Numbered from the stretch's first letter, positions 53,929 to 62,322 are shown. The stretch is 64,000 bases of DNA from Bacillus sp. FJAT-42376 (GCF_003816055.1 NZ_CP033906.1:1922001-1986000); one strand, 5' to 3'. Notes: generated from the letters alone by a model not told the origin. Numbers and translations: made by a program.

Positions 53929-54693
53929 ATGGGAGAAAAGGTTTTTATTATTACCGGAGGCTCAAGCGGGATGGGAAAAGCAATGGCGAAGCGATTTGCT
54001 AAGGACGGGTATAACGTCGTGATCACCGGGAGAACGCTGGAAACACTGGAAGAGACAAAAACAGAAATCGAGCAGAGAGACGGCCAGATTATGACCTTTT
54101 CAATGGATGTCAGACAGCCTGAGAAAGCTGCGGAACTTGTACAGGCTGTTCACAGCAGGTTTGGAAGAATCGATGGATTGGTCAACAATGCTGCCGGAAA
54201 CTTTATCTGCCCTGCAGAAAAGCTCTCGGTGAATGGCTGGAACTCTGTCATCAACATCGTTTTGAATGGGACCTTTTATATGAGCTCAGCCGTCGGCAAT
54301 TATTGGATCGAGCATAACCAGAAAGGGTCCATTATCAATATGCTCGCTACCTATGCATGGGGAGCAGGAGCCGGCGTGATTCACTCCGCTGCAGCCAAAG
54401 CGGGGGTGCACTCCATGACAAGAACATTAGCCGTTGAATGGGGGAGCCGATATGGAATTTGTGTGAACGCTATCGCCCCAGGTCCAATTGAAAGAACGGG
54501 AGGCGCCGATAAACTATGGGAATCAGAAGAAGCAGCTAAGCGCACCGTTGCAAGTGTGCCTCTGAAAAGGCTTGGTACGCCTGAAGAAATTGCAGCCGTT
54601 GCAGCCTTTTTAATGTCGGATGAAGCGGCTTATATTAATGGAGAATGTATAACAATGGATGGAGGCCAATGGCTGAATCCGCATCCTTTTTAA
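53929..54693 (+). CDS. fadH: 2,4-dienoyl-CoA reductase
   Basis: 254 residues from ATG 53929 after AAGGGGGAAG, the same length as B. subtilis FadH (YkuF). SDR fold with TGGSSGMGKAMA, NNAAGNFICPAEKLS, and WGAGAGVIHSAAAKAGV, the latter being the modified active site of the decr-type reductases in place of YxxxK. Ends GGQWLNPHPF. Acts in beta-oxidation of unsaturated fatty acids, using NADPH. Controlled by the FadR operator upstream. Divergent from ykuE. Confidence 0.95.
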   Translation: MGEKVFIITGGSSGMGKAMAKRFAKDGYNVVITGRTLETLEETKTEIEQRDGQIMTFSMDVRQPEKAAELVQAVHSRFGRIDGLVNNAAGNFICPAEKLSVNGWNSVINIVLNGTFYMSSAVGNYWIEHNQKGSIINMLATYAWGAGAGVIHSAAAKAGVHSMTRTLAVEWGSRYGICVNAIAPGPIERTGGADKLWESEEAAKRTVASVPLKRLGTPEEIAAVAAFLMSDEAAYINGECITMDGGQWLNPHPF

Positions 54694-54710
54694 TAGGCGA
54701 TGTTAAAGCC

Positions 54711-54799
54711 TGTTGATTAAAGCGGAAGGTGTAAGTTTCAAAGGTGGGACTCCGCAGGTTCACGGCTGGGAGGTTCACCTCCCGCAGCGGGAATTAACA
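54711..54799. repeat. Dispersed repeat copy B (shortened)
   Basis: TGTTGATT ... AATTAACA ends (one mismatch), with GCGGAAGGTG, GGACTCCGCAGG and CCGCAGCGGGA inside; an internally deleted relative of copies A and C, 89 bp. Confidence 0.7.
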
Positions 54800-54824
54800 G
54801 CCAAGTTTATCAAAGCTGAATAAA

Positions 54825-54861
54825 CAGCAAAAGCCTGCTTCTTTCCGGCAGGCTTTTGCTG
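54825..54861. terminator. Intrinsic terminator
   Basis: CAGCAAAAGCCTGC / GGCAGGCTTTTGCTG; almost fully paired 14-bp stem between fadH and ykuI. Confidence 0.85.
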
Positions 54862-54951
54862 TGGACCCAGTCAGACAAATCCTTACCAATTCTGCCTGAA
54901 AATTGTGATATAATTACGCATAAAATAGACAGAACGAGGGGGAAGGAATAG

Positions 54952-56169
54952 ATGGATCCTCTAGATATCCTTACAAATAAACAGGAGGTTATTCCTTATT
55001 ATCAAGCCATTTTCAGCGCGGATGACCAAATCATTGCCGGCTATGAGGTAATAGGGAGATTCCAGTTTCAAGGCGAGTTGCTCAGCCTTGAAGATTTCTT
55101 CGCTGACGATAGTGTTCCTGATGAATATAAAATTGAAGTGGATGATTACATAGTGGAACAGGCACTGAACTATGCCTTATCCGAAAATTCAGATGCGCTA
55201 ATCTTTATTAACCGGGATGCAAATTTACTGATGCTGGACCAAGGCGAAAGCTTTCTTGATTTATTGCTTCGCTTCCAGTCCAGGGGGCTGAATTTAAGCA
55301 GAATTGCCATAGAACTGACCGAGCACCATTTTAAAGGGGATATGGAGCGTCTTCTTCATTTAGTTCATTATTACCGGACCTATGGCATTAAGATTGCAGC
55401 GGCGGATATTGGGAGAGAAAACAGCAATCTGGACCGTATAGGCAATCTTTCGCCGGACCTTCTGAAAATTAATTTGCAGCCGCTGCGAATGACGTCCTCT
55501 CCGGTTTCCTTTAATGATGTCCTCTATTCCATTTCGCTGCTTGCAAGGAAAATCGGGGCGGCTCTTCTATTTGAAGACATTGAAGCTAATTTTCAGCTTC
55601 AGTATGCATGGCGCAATGGAGGCCGGTATTTCCAGGGCTTTTACTTAACCGAACCCGGACCGCAATTTTTGGAAAAGGAATTACTTAAAGAAAAGCTTTC
55701 CAATGAATTTCACCATTTTATTGTTCATGAAAAAAAGAAGCTGGAAACATTCCATCAGCTGTCTGAAGATTTCTATCAGAGAATTCATTTTCTCGCAGCG
55801 AGAAGTGAAAAATTGTCTGAAAGTCAGGATCAGCTGATTACCATGCTGGCAAAGGAACTCTCTGATTGCAGTTTTCGGCTGTACATCTGTGATGCAGATG
55901 GGTTCCAGACAACCGGGAACATTTTCAAAGAAGAGGATGGATGGGTATTCCAGGAACAGTACAAGAACAAAAATTGGAGCTGGAGACCGTATTTTTTAGA
56001 AAACCTGATGAAAATGAGAATCGGAAGAAGAGGATTTTTCAGCGATCTATACAGTGATATCGAAACCGGGGAAACGATACGGACATACTCGTATCCCCTT
56101 GATGACGGACATTACCTTTTTATTGATTTGCCATATCAGTACCTTTATGAGCAAAACGGCATGCTTTGA
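54952..56169 (+). CDS. ykuI: EAL-domain protein YkuI
   Basis: 405 residues (B. subtilis YkuI 407). The EAL domain (about 15-245) has YEVIGR in the EAL place, FINRDANL, IELTEHHF, AADIGRENSN where active enzymes have DDFGxG, LKINLQPL, and FEDIE. The changes in the DD loop match the B. subtilis protein, which binds c-di-GMP but showed no hydrolysis in vitro. A linking helix (about 250-290) leads to the PAS-like YkuI_C domain (about 295-400). Probably a c-di-GMP sensor. Confidence 0.92.
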   Translation: MDPLDILTNKQEVIPYYQAIFSADDQIIAGYEVIGRFQFQGELLSLEDFFADDSVPDEYKIEVDDYIVEQALNYALSENSDALIFINRDANLLMLDQGESFLDLLLRFQSRGLNLSRIAIELTEHHFKGDMERLLHLVHYYRTYGIKIAAADIGRENSNLDRIGNLSPDLLKINLQPLRMTSSPVSFNDVLYSISLLARKIGAALLFEDIEANFQLQYAWRNGGRYFQGFYLTEPGPQFLEKELLKEKLSNEFHHFIVHEKKKLETFHQLSEDFYQRIHFLAARSEKLSESQDQLITMLAKELSDCSFRLYICDADGFQTTGNIFKEEDGWVFQEQYKNKNWSWRPYFLENLMKMRIGRRGFFSDLYSDIETGETIRTYSYPLDDGHYLFIDLPYQYLYEQNGML

Positions 56170-56219
56170 ATGAAATCTTTCTCGGGTGCAGACAATAAGC
56201 AAAAAACATGGAGGAACGT

Positions 56220-56447
56220 ATGATTGTTCTAGGCATCATCGCATTGCTTATTTTGTTTGGAGGCCTATTTTTGACAGTCCGGACAGGGAACTGGACACAG
56301 GCAAGGAAAAAGGAATTTGATGCGTCAGCGCCTAAAACGGTGCAGGCCCATCCTTATCTTCTTAATCCTATTTTCCTTGTATATGCTGGAGCAGGGCTCT
56401 TGCTTGCTATCCTGATCCTGTACTTTGCAGCGAAATATGGATATTAA
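56220..56447 (+). CDS. Small two-helix membrane protein, unknown
   Basis: 75 residues from ATG 56220 (GGAGGA four bases upstream; the ATG at 56208 has no ribosome site). Two hydrophobic helices (about 1-18 and 47-70) joined by a basic loop containing TGNWTQARKKEFD. No family recognised. It follows ykuI by 50 bp, possibly one transcript. Confidence 0.6.
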   Translation: MIVLGIIALLILFGGLFLTVRTGNWTQARKKEFDASAPKTVQAHPYLLNPIFLVYAGAGLLLAILILYFAAKYGY

Positions 56448-56525
56448 AAAGATCAATATAAGAATTAAAATGGATGGGGACTTTTCAAAAAGTCTTATGT
56501 GTAAAAAGTCTATTTGAGAGCGTGA

Positions 56526-56673
56526 TGTTGATTTATAACACCTGTTGATTGGAGAGGAAGGCGCGAGACTCCTGCGGGAGCAGCGGGACAGGTGAGACCC
56601 CGCAGGCGCAAAGCGGCGAGGAGGCTCACCGCACGCCCCGCTGGTCGCTGAGCGCCTGGAGCGGAAATCAACA
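56526..56673. repeat. Dispersed repeat copy C, most complete
   Basis: 148-bp element with perfect 9-bp terminal inverted repeats TGTTGATTT / AAATCAACA. Internal GC-rich stem blocks: CTCCTGCGGGAG, GGTGAGACCCCGCAGGCGC and GAGGAGGCTCACCGC. Non-coding. With the terminator after it, it accounts for the gap 56448-56944. Confidence 0.85.
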
Positions 56674-56696
56674 GCCAATTAGAACAGAGATTATAA

Positions 56697-56731
56697 AAAA
56701 GGAGACGCATTCCAGGCGTTTCCCTTTTTTT
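56697..56731. terminator. Terminator hairpin
   Basis: GGAGACGC / GCGTTTCC with a long T-run. Confidence 0.65.
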
Positions 56732-56944
56732 GTTTGCGAAAGTCCGCCATGAAAAGTCCAAGTATAACTGCATCGGATAGCCTTTTTTGTAAGTGGAGAA
56801 CATTTGGGGGATTCTTCATCAGAAAGCGGGCGAAATGATGGAAGGTGAATTGGCCCGGTATCCGACGTTTCAAATTCTTCATTAGTGGAATAACATGACT
56901 AGAATGTAATGCCGGATTAGAAACCTATAAGGGAGGAATAAGTA

Positions 56945-57469
56945 ATGAAAACGTTAACATCCTTGTCTGCCGCCGCGGTTATATTTTTTTCACTTGGATC
57001 CCCTGCTGTAGGTGAAACAGCGGCGGTTACAGCGGACCGGCCTGCCCAGCATAATGCGCAGAAAGCAAATCCGAAGGAAACGGTCTTTAAATATTTGCAG
57101 GATGCCAGCTATGCTCAAGTATCTCTAAGTGAAAAGGAACGGACAAAAGCACAAATGAAAGAGGTGCTTGCCCCTTATTTTACAGATGAAATAGCAGACG
57201 CTTACCTGAAATACAATGCTGTTAAAGGAGAAACTCAGTACATTGTATACGGAACGGATTTTCCAATTCTCTCTCTTCCTTTTTTCAGCTATGATGAATC
57301 AACGAAAATAAAGCAGCAAAAAAATAAAACCATTGTCTATCAGTATTTCAAAAAAACAGATACCGGCCCCGTCACTTTTGAAGGTCATTATGAAGCTGTG
57401 ACCATGATCAGGACGGACGGAGCATGGAAAATATCCTCCATTTCCGAGAGCAAAGAAGAACCAAATTAA
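56945..57469 (+). CDS. Secreted protein, DUF3993-like
   Basis: 174 residues. Sec signal peptide (MKTLTSLSAAAVIFFSLGSPAVG, cleavage near residue 24-28), ribosome site GGGAGGA. The mature domain is a single NTF2-like or DUF3993-like fold: helix VFKYLQDASYAQ, LAPYFTDEIADAYLKYN, then strands GTDFPILSLPFFSYD, TIVYQYFKKT and GAWKISSI. It was probably recognised as DUF3993 from the L-x-P-x-F-T-D-E pattern; moderate certainty. Stands alone. Confidence 0.65.
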   Translation: MKTLTSLSAAAVIFFSLGSPAVGETAAVTADRPAQHNAQKANPKETVFKYLQDASYAQVSLSEKERTKAQMKEVLAPYFTDEIADAYLKYNAVKGETQYIVYGTDFPILSLPFFSYDESTKIKQQKNKTIVYQYFKKTDTGPVTFEGHYEAVTMIRTDGAWKISSISESKEEPN

Positions 57470-57474
57470 GCGGT

Positions 57475-57539
57475 GCGGAGAGATGATGGTCTCCGCTTAT
57501 AGAATGGTCAGGCTGACTTGCTGAAAGTCAGTCTTTTTT
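57475..57539 (+). terminator. Two consecutive hairpins, the second with T-run
   Basis: GCGGAGA / TCTCCGC (57475-57496), then CTGACTT-GCTG-AAAGTCAG followed by T-run. The rest of 57470-57781 has no gene. Confidence 0.65.
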
Positions 57540-57781
57540 GCCGGCAGCAGCACAGCGACAGATGTTCCAGCAAATGATTGGACCTCATAAGTTCCGCTCC
57601 GGTTATCATCGGTTTACTGCGGGGCAGCGGGTCACTCTGCCAAGCCATTCATAGCTAAGAGGCAGTTATCCAGCTTACACCGTCTTGCATGCTTGTGCTT
57701 TTGTTTCCCGAAAAAAGAATATGAACAGGCTATTTCCTCATAGGTAAGTAATAGTGCCTTAACGAATAAGGAGGAATGCGC

Positions 57782-58675
57782 GTGTTTACAAGGATTGACC
57801 GTTTATTAATCGATTTGCCGAAACCGAAAAATCCGGATGCCAATGCAGCTGCGGCTGTACAGGAGCTTCTTGGCGGCAAATTTGGAGAAATGTCCACGCT
57901 GAATAATTATATGTACCAGTCGTTCAATTTTCGGAACAAAAAGAAGCTGAAGCCTTTTTACGATTTGGTTGCGAGCATTACAGCCGAAGAAACAGGGCAT
58001 GTAGAACTTGTTGCCAACACCATTAACTTGATGATCATAGGAACGACCCATCCGGGGCCCCCTGATTCCACTCCTATGCGAGAGGCGGTAAATAAGCGAA
58101 ACTCGCTTCATTTTATCTCCACTGCACAAACCGCATTCCCATTTGATTCAATGGGGCGCCCGTGGACGGGAGATAATGTGTTCAGCAGCGGAAACTTGGT
58201 CCTTGATCTGCTTCATAACTTTTTTCTGGAGTGCGGGGCAAGGACCCATAAGATGAGAGTATATGAAATGACGGATAATCCGGTTGCAAGGGAGCTAATC
58301 GGGTATTTGCTTGTACGGGGCGGAGTCCATGTGGTGGCATATGCAAAGGCACTTGAGATCGCGACAGGCGTTGATGTCATGAAAATGCTGCCGATTCCCA
58401 ATTTAGACAACTCAAAATTCTCCGCTGCGAAAAAGTATGAGGATCAGGGAGTAAACAGAAGGCTCTATACATTCAGCGACCAATATTACCGGGATATTAA
58501 TCAAATTTGGAAAGGCACCGGTCCGAAAGGAGAGCCTCTTGAAGTCATCATCGGCCATCCTCAGGGAGCAGCCATTCCTGATTTAGAGGAGATACCGGAA
58601 GAATTCGCTCCTGGAATTTCCGAGGAGGACTTTCAGGAAATTGCCCGCCGTCTGCAAAGATCAGCAGGAATTTAA
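57782..58675 (+). CDS. Manganese catalase
   Basis: 297 residues; GTG start at 57782, seven bases after AAGGAGG (ATG 57776 is too close). Non-haem, di-manganese catalase of the ferritin-like fold. Metal ligands are recognisable: Glu in GGKFGEMSTLNNY, the EETGH pair, Glu-His in FFLECGARTHKMR, and Glu/His in RGGVHVVAYA. Related to B. subtilis YdbD and the spore-coat CotJC. Decomposes H2O2. No PerR or sigma-B site was convincingly seen. Confidence 0.9.
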   Translation: MFTRIDRLLIDLPKPKNPDANAAAAVQELLGGKFGEMSTLNNYMYQSFNFRNKKKLKPFYDLVASITAEETGHVELVANTINLMIIGTTHPGPPDSTPMREAVNKRNSLHFISTAQTAFPFDSMGRPWTGDNVFSSGNLVLDLLHNFFLECGARTHKMRVYEMTDNPVARELIGYLLVRGGVHVVAYAKALEIATGVDVMKMLPIPNLDNSKFSAAKKYEDQGVNRRLYTFSDQYYRDINQIWKGTGPKGEPLEVIIGHPQGAAIPDLEEIPEEFAPGISEEDFQEIARRLQRSAGI

Positions 58676-58712
58676 AAAATTCATTTCTTGATGCGCTTAA
58701 GCCGCATGCAGC

Positions 58713-58752
58713 CAGAGCAGGCACAGAGAAGAATAACTATGTGCCTGCTCTG
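58713..58752. terminator. Bidirectional terminator
   Basis: CAGAGCAGGCAC / GTGCCTGCTCTG, perfect 12-bp stem between convergent genes; no strong T-run. Confidence 0.65.
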
Positions 58753-58778
58753 CGTTCATGAATAGCTATGCCCGTTCA

Positions 58779-59015
58779 TCAGAGTGACACAAGTCTTTCA
58801 AGTTCCTGCAAATCGAATCCTTTTACTACATGATCATCCACGGTCACAGTGGGGGTAGAATACGATTGAAGGTTGTGCATCAAATGGTTTTTTGCCTCTT
58901 CATTTTTCGATATATCCGCTTCTTCATAAGGGAGCTGAAGATGATCTAAAAACTGTTTGACAATTTTGCAGGGCGGACAGTCAGGCTGGGTGTATACCGT
59001 AATTTTTTTATTCAT
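58779..59015 (-). CDS. Glutaredoxin-like thiol protein
   Basis: 78 residues from ATG 59015. Thioredoxin-fold protein of the NrdH/glutaredoxin type, with the redox motif CPPC in TQPDCPPCKIVKQF, the cis-Pro loop YSTPTVTVDD, and GFDLQELERL at the end. Starts four bases after the stop of the MBL gene upstream, so the two are one operon. Likely a thiol-disulfide reductase, partner unknown. Confidence 0.85.
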   Translation of the reverse strand: MNKKITVYTQPDCPPCKIVKQFLDHLQLPYEEADISKNEEAKNHLMHNLQSYSTPTVTVDDHVVKGFDLQELERLVSL

Positions 59016-59019
59016 CCTA

Positions 59020-59982
59020 TCACTTCTTTCCTTTTCCTGAAGTCTGAAAATAGTGGACAAGCCCCATAGCACTTACAGCTAAATCAAGGTTTAGAATATC
59101 ATATACAGGATGGTGTTTGGGGATGTTTTTATCTGTAAGTTTCGGGAAAACGCGGTTTTTTAATTCTGCTTCTGTTTCTTTCCATTGCACAGCCGGCGGC
59201 ATGCCTTCTGTTTTTCTTATGGCTTTTTCTGCTGCCTCCAAAAAGACCGGCAAAAATTGGCGCATGTCTTCAAGAGCTTCGGCCGGATTGTCATGAGGCC
59301 CGAAATGACTGAAATAAAATACGTCAGGCTGAAGGGATTGCAATTTCTCAGCAGTCCGGAGCATGGCTTCCGGATCAAACTGATTCGGTGAGGCAGATGG
59401 CAGGCAAAATCTGCTGAATTGTTCATCCGCATAGGCAATTCCTGCGGCATCTCCTGTAAATATCCCTTTACTTATTGGTTCAAATATGCTGAAATGATGA
59501 TTGGCGTGTCCGGGCGAATCAATAAACTCCAGGACACATTTTTCGCTAATCGCCAAACGGTCTTTATCCTTCATCGTTAGAATCCGCTCTTCAGGGACAG
59601 GCAGAACAGGATCGAAAAGCTCGTCAAAGTGCTCTTTGTACACCGCTTTTGCACCGGCAGTCAATCTTTCGGGATTGACTAGATGACGGGCCCCCTTTGG
59701 ATGCACAACAACTTTTGCATTGGGACATTCCTTCAGGAGCAATCCTGCTCCGCCCGCGTGATCGAGGTGTACGTGAGTGACGATGATGTACTGAATGTCT
59801 TTAACAGAAAGACCAAGCTCAGCCATACCGGATTTAATATAAGGTACAGACGGGCTTGCCGAGGGCTCAAGCAGAGTCAGCATGTCTTCATGCAGGACAT
59901 ATGCCGATGTTCTCCCTTTTTTGCGAAGATCAAAAGTGTCAATCATACTAATCCGGTTTGACAGCCGTTTAACCGTTCCCAT
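59020..59982 (-). CDS. MBL-fold metallohydrolase
   Basis: 320 residues from ATG 59982, nine bases after AAAGGGGG (an ATG directly abutting that site is unlikely). Metallo-beta-lactamase fold with the di-metal motif VTHVHLDHAGG, DSPGHANHHFS, FTGDAAGIA and FSHFGPHD. Members act as thioesterases, lactonases or glyoxalase II-like enzymes; the exact substrate is open. First gene of a pair with the glutaredoxin-like gene, which suggests thiol-conjugate metabolism (inference). Confidence 0.85.
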   Translation of the reverse strand: MGTVKRLSNRISMIDTFDLRKKGRTSAYVLHEDMLTLLEPSASPSVPYIKSGMAELGLSVKDIQYIIVTHVHLDHAGGAGLLLKECPNAKVVVHPKGARHLVNPERLTAGAKAVYKEHFDELFDPVLPVPEERILTMKDKDRLAISEKCVLEFIDSPGHANHHFSIFEPISKGIFTGDAAGIAYADEQFSRFCLPSASPNQFDPEAMLRTAEKLQSLQPDVFYFSHFGPHDNPAEALEDMRQFLPVFLEAAEKAIRKTEGMPPAVQWKETEAELKNRVFPKLTDKNIPKHHPVYDILNLDLAVSAMGLVHYFQTSGKGKK

Positions 59983-60188
59983 TTTTTTCATCCCCCTTTG
60001 TCGATGCTCTTTCATTATAGCCCGGCTTAGACAGGGAATGAAATTTACATGATTGCGAACATATTATCCTGAAGATAAATGTGGTAAACTTTCTAATAGA
60101 TATAGGATGAAACAAATTGGATAAGAATAGCAAATACGAGGAAAATAATTGATAAGAACAGCTTGTTCTTTGGAAGGAGAAAAAAGAA

Positions 60189-60428
60189 ATGTCACAATTA
60201 ACAGGTATTATCAGCCGTCTTCAAAGTCTTCAGGAAACAGCGGTGGGCAATGAGCCTTCCCAGCGTTTTTTCGAAGTAGAGGGTGAAAAGCGCTGCAGCG
60301 TAAAGTATTTCGAAAAAAATGAAATGTTTGAGCTTGAAGTATTTGAAAAGGGCGGAAAACCGCAAACCTATCAATTCGATAACATTGATATCATTGCGAT
60401 TGAAATTTTCGATCTTTTGCAAGCCTGA
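60189..60428 (+). CDS. ykuJ: YkuJ family protein
   Basis: 79 residues, the same length as B. subtilis YkuJ and very similar (MSQLTGIISRLQSLQETA, GEKRCSVKYFEKNEMFELEVF, FDNIDIIAIEIFDLL). Small alpha/beta protein with a known structure but no established role. First of the ykuJ-ykuK-abbA series. Ribosome site GGAAGGAG. Confidence 0.93.
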   Translation: MSQLTGIISRLQSLQETAVGNEPSQRFFEVEGEKRCSVKYFEKNEMFELEVFEKGGKPQTYQFDNIDIIAIEIFDLLQA

Positions 60429-60528
60429 TCAGGCATTTACATATTTTCAGCACAATTGGGAAAAAAGGATAACATATCGGTTTTAGATTGCGTATAAGGT
60501 TAAAAAGAACCTTAAAAGGAGATGCATG

Positions 60529-61047
60529 ATGAGCGATACGTTTGCCTTTTATAATGTAACGGAAGAGAACATGAGCCTTGAGGACGTTATAGCACGCTTG
60601 AAAGGGTTTTTGAGGAAAGATCCTCGTTCTGTTTACATCCTGTCGATTGGTACAGATTCCCACGTGCACCATAAAGAAACAAAATTTATTACGGCCATCC
60701 ATCTTCACCGGGTCGGAAAAGGGGCGTGGGGATGTCTGAAAAACTTTGTCATCCCCCGGCCAATTTCAAGTGTACACGAAAAAATTTCGACGGAAACCGC
60801 GCTCAGCCAAGAGCTTGCTTATTCTTTTGTTACCCTGTATTTGGGAGAATTGTCTGATATTCTCATTCCGTTTTCAGAGGAAGGGGCCGATTTAAGTTTC
60901 GAAATTCATTTGGATATCGGCAGAAAAGGCGCAACGAAGGACCTCATTCAGGAAATGACGGGAAGGATCACGGCAATGGGGCTGGAAGCAAGAATCAAAC
61001 CGGATTCATACACAGCCTTCAGCTACGCTAATCGATATACAAAATAA
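60529..61047 (+). CDS. ykuK: YkuK family (DUF458, RNase H-like)
   Basis: 172 residues from the second of two ATGs (60529; AAGGAG seven bases upstream; 60526 also possible). RNase H-like fold of DUF458 with LSIGTDSHVHHKETKF, where the Asp and His resemble metal-binding positions, and FEIHLDIGRKGATKDL. B. subtilis YkuK is similar in size. Function not known. Follows ykuJ after 100 bp. Confidence 0.88.
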   Translation: MSDTFAFYNVTEENMSLEDVIARLKGFLRKDPRSVYILSIGTDSHVHHKETKFITAIHLHRVGKGAWGCLKNFVIPRPISSVHEKISTETALSQELAYSFVTLYLGELSDILIPFSEEGADLSFEIHLDIGRKGATKDLIQEMTGRITAMGLEARIKPDSYTAFSYANRYTK

Positions 61048-61054
61048 GGAAACC

Positions 61055-61100
61055 TTTGTCGAAAATTGCGTTTGACGAAAAAAATCCCTTTTATTATGCT
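61055..61100 (+). promoter_or_regulatory. Spo0A-controlled promoter of abbA
   Basis: Two 0A-box-like sites, TTTGTCGAA (61055-61063) and TTTGACGAA (61071-61079). The second overlaps a -35 (TTGACG, 61072-61077), which is 17 bp from TATGCT (61095-61100). This is the layout of Spo0A-activated sigma-A promoters; abbA is a known Spo0A target in B. subtilis. Confidence 0.8.
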
Positions 61101-61133
61101 TGTAGTGACAACAGGCAGCAGGGGGGCAAAAGA

Positions 61134-61322
61134 ATGGGTTTGGCAAATAAGAGACTCTCGACAGAAGAGCAGGAATTACTTGTTAGCTTGCTAATGAAGC
61201 AGGAATATGCCATCGAGCTTATAAGCAGTGAACTAAATGATATTGAGAGCGGACAAAAAGCGGTAGATATGGAGACATACAGGCAGCTGACAACTCTCTA
61301 TGACCGAATTCGTTTTGACTGA
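61134..61322 (+). CDS. abbA: AbrB antirepressor AbbA
   Basis: 62 residues from ATG 61134 (GGGGGG upstream). Similar to B. subtilis AbbA/YkzF (65 aa): RLSTEEQELLVSLLMKQEYAIELISSELNDIE and TLYDRIRFD. A DNA-mimic that binds AbrB and frees its target promoters when Spo0A~P accumulates. The promoter with two 0A boxes agrees with this role. A terminator follows closely. Confidence 0.92.
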   Translation: MGLANKRLSTEEQELLVSLLMKQEYAIELISSELNDIESGQKAVDMETYRQLTTLYDRIRFD

Positions 61323-61338
61323 TGTGTCTACATAGAGA

Positions 61339-61369
61339 ACGGTGCCCGGAGTCGGGTGCCGTTTTTTTG
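61339..61369 (+). terminator. Terminator of abbA
   Basis: ACGGTGCCCG / CGGGTGCCGT with seven T. Confidence 0.9.
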
Positions 61370-61442
61370 CCTTTTTGTTTAGGCCGTCAAAAGGACGGGT
61401 AAAATTAAAACGCTAACCGTCATACAGAGAGGAAGTACAGCA

Positions 61443-61889
61443 ATGATTACTCTTCGTGCTGAAGAAATGATAGAAATAAGTATTAAAGACCTGATGATTC
61501 CCGGAGATAAAGTGGCACATGTCCAGCTGGGCAATAATCTTGAACATGCCCTTATGGTCCTTACCAGAACAGGCTATACAGCTATACCGGTCCTTGATTC
61601 TTCCTATAAGCTTCACGGCCTGGTCGGAACGAATATGATTATTGACTCCATCATGGGCCTTGAACGCATTGAAGCGGAAAGACTTGTAGATATAAAGGTA
61701 TCAGAGGTAATGAACCGGAATATCCCAAGACTTAAAATCAGTGATTCTCCAGCGAGAGGGCTGGAACTGGTCGTCGATCATCCTTTTGTTTGCGTGGAAG
61801 ATCAGGATGGGTTTTTTGAGGGGATATTTACCAGGCGTGAAATTCTAAAACAGCTGGACCGGCATGTGAAAAGACTGAACAGAGGCTGA
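61443..61889 (+). CDS. darB: c-di-AMP receptor DarB (CbpB)
   Basis: 148 residues (B. subtilis YkuL 147). Two CBS motifs: VAHVQLGNNLEHALMVLTRTGYTAIPVLD and the second near residues 90-135 (PRLKISDSPARGLELV...GIFTRREIL). Binds c-di-AMP; the apo form stimulates the stringent-response enzyme Rel and pyruvate carboxylase in B. subtilis. Same place, after abbA and before ccpC, as in that species. Confidence 0.93.
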   Translation: MITLRAEEMIEISIKDLMIPGDKVAHVQLGNNLEHALMVLTRTGYTAIPVLDSSYKLHGLVGTNMIIDSIMGLERIEAERLVDIKVSEVMNRNIPRLKISDSPARGLELVVDHPFVCVEDQDGFFEGIFTRREILKQLDRHVKRLNRG

Positions 61890-61892
61890 GAT

Positions 61893-61927
61893 GAAAGAGA
61901 CACCCGCCGCATGGAGGGTGTCTCTTT
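61893..61927. terminator. Bidirectional terminator between darB and the VOC gene
   Basis: AAAGAGACACCC / GGGTGTCTCTTT, perfect 12-bp stem. Confidence 0.85.
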
Positions 61928-61932
61928 CCGTT

Positions 61933-62310
61933 TCAATTTGTTTTATATTGGAGCAGTTCGATCCGATTTCCAAAAGGATCGGCAAAGCTGAATCGGTCTC
62001 TTCCTGGGATCGGCTTTTCCTCTTTAATTCCTACTCCTGCATTTTCCAATAGAATTCTTGCGGCATCAAGGTTTCCGATTTCAAATGCCGGATGCCTCTT
62101 GCTTGTGACGGGGTCCATTTCTTCCAGTCCGATATGAACTTCAATGGCTCCTGCAGAACACCAAAATCCTCCATTTCCTTTCAGGCTATCAGGCTTTGGA
62201 ATTTCATTAAAGCCCAGCAAATCCAGATAAAAGGCCCGTGCTGCGGCTTCTTCGTGAGAGGGTACACAAATTTGTACATGATCCATTTTAATGAATTTCA
62301 GTGAGTTCAT
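61933..62310 (-). CDS. VOC-family (glyoxalase-like) protein
   Basis: 125 residues, ribosome site AGGAGG. Vicinal-oxygen-chelate fold: start MDHVQICVPSHEEAAARAFYLDLLGF, metal-type Glu in GAIEVHIGLEE, and the end GRDRFSFADPFGNRIELLQY. Possibly a metal-dependent lyase or dioxygenase; the substrate is not known. Starts 12 bp after the stop of the TauE-like gene, so the two form one operon. Confidence 0.85.
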   Translation of the reverse strand: MNSLKFIKMDHVQICVPSHEEAAARAFYLDLLGFNEIPKPDSLKGNGGFWCSAGAIEVHIGLEEMDPVTSKRHPAFEIGNLDAARILLENAGVGIKEEKPIPGRDRFSFADPFGNRIELLQYKTN

Positions 62311-62322
62311 TTTTCCATCCTC

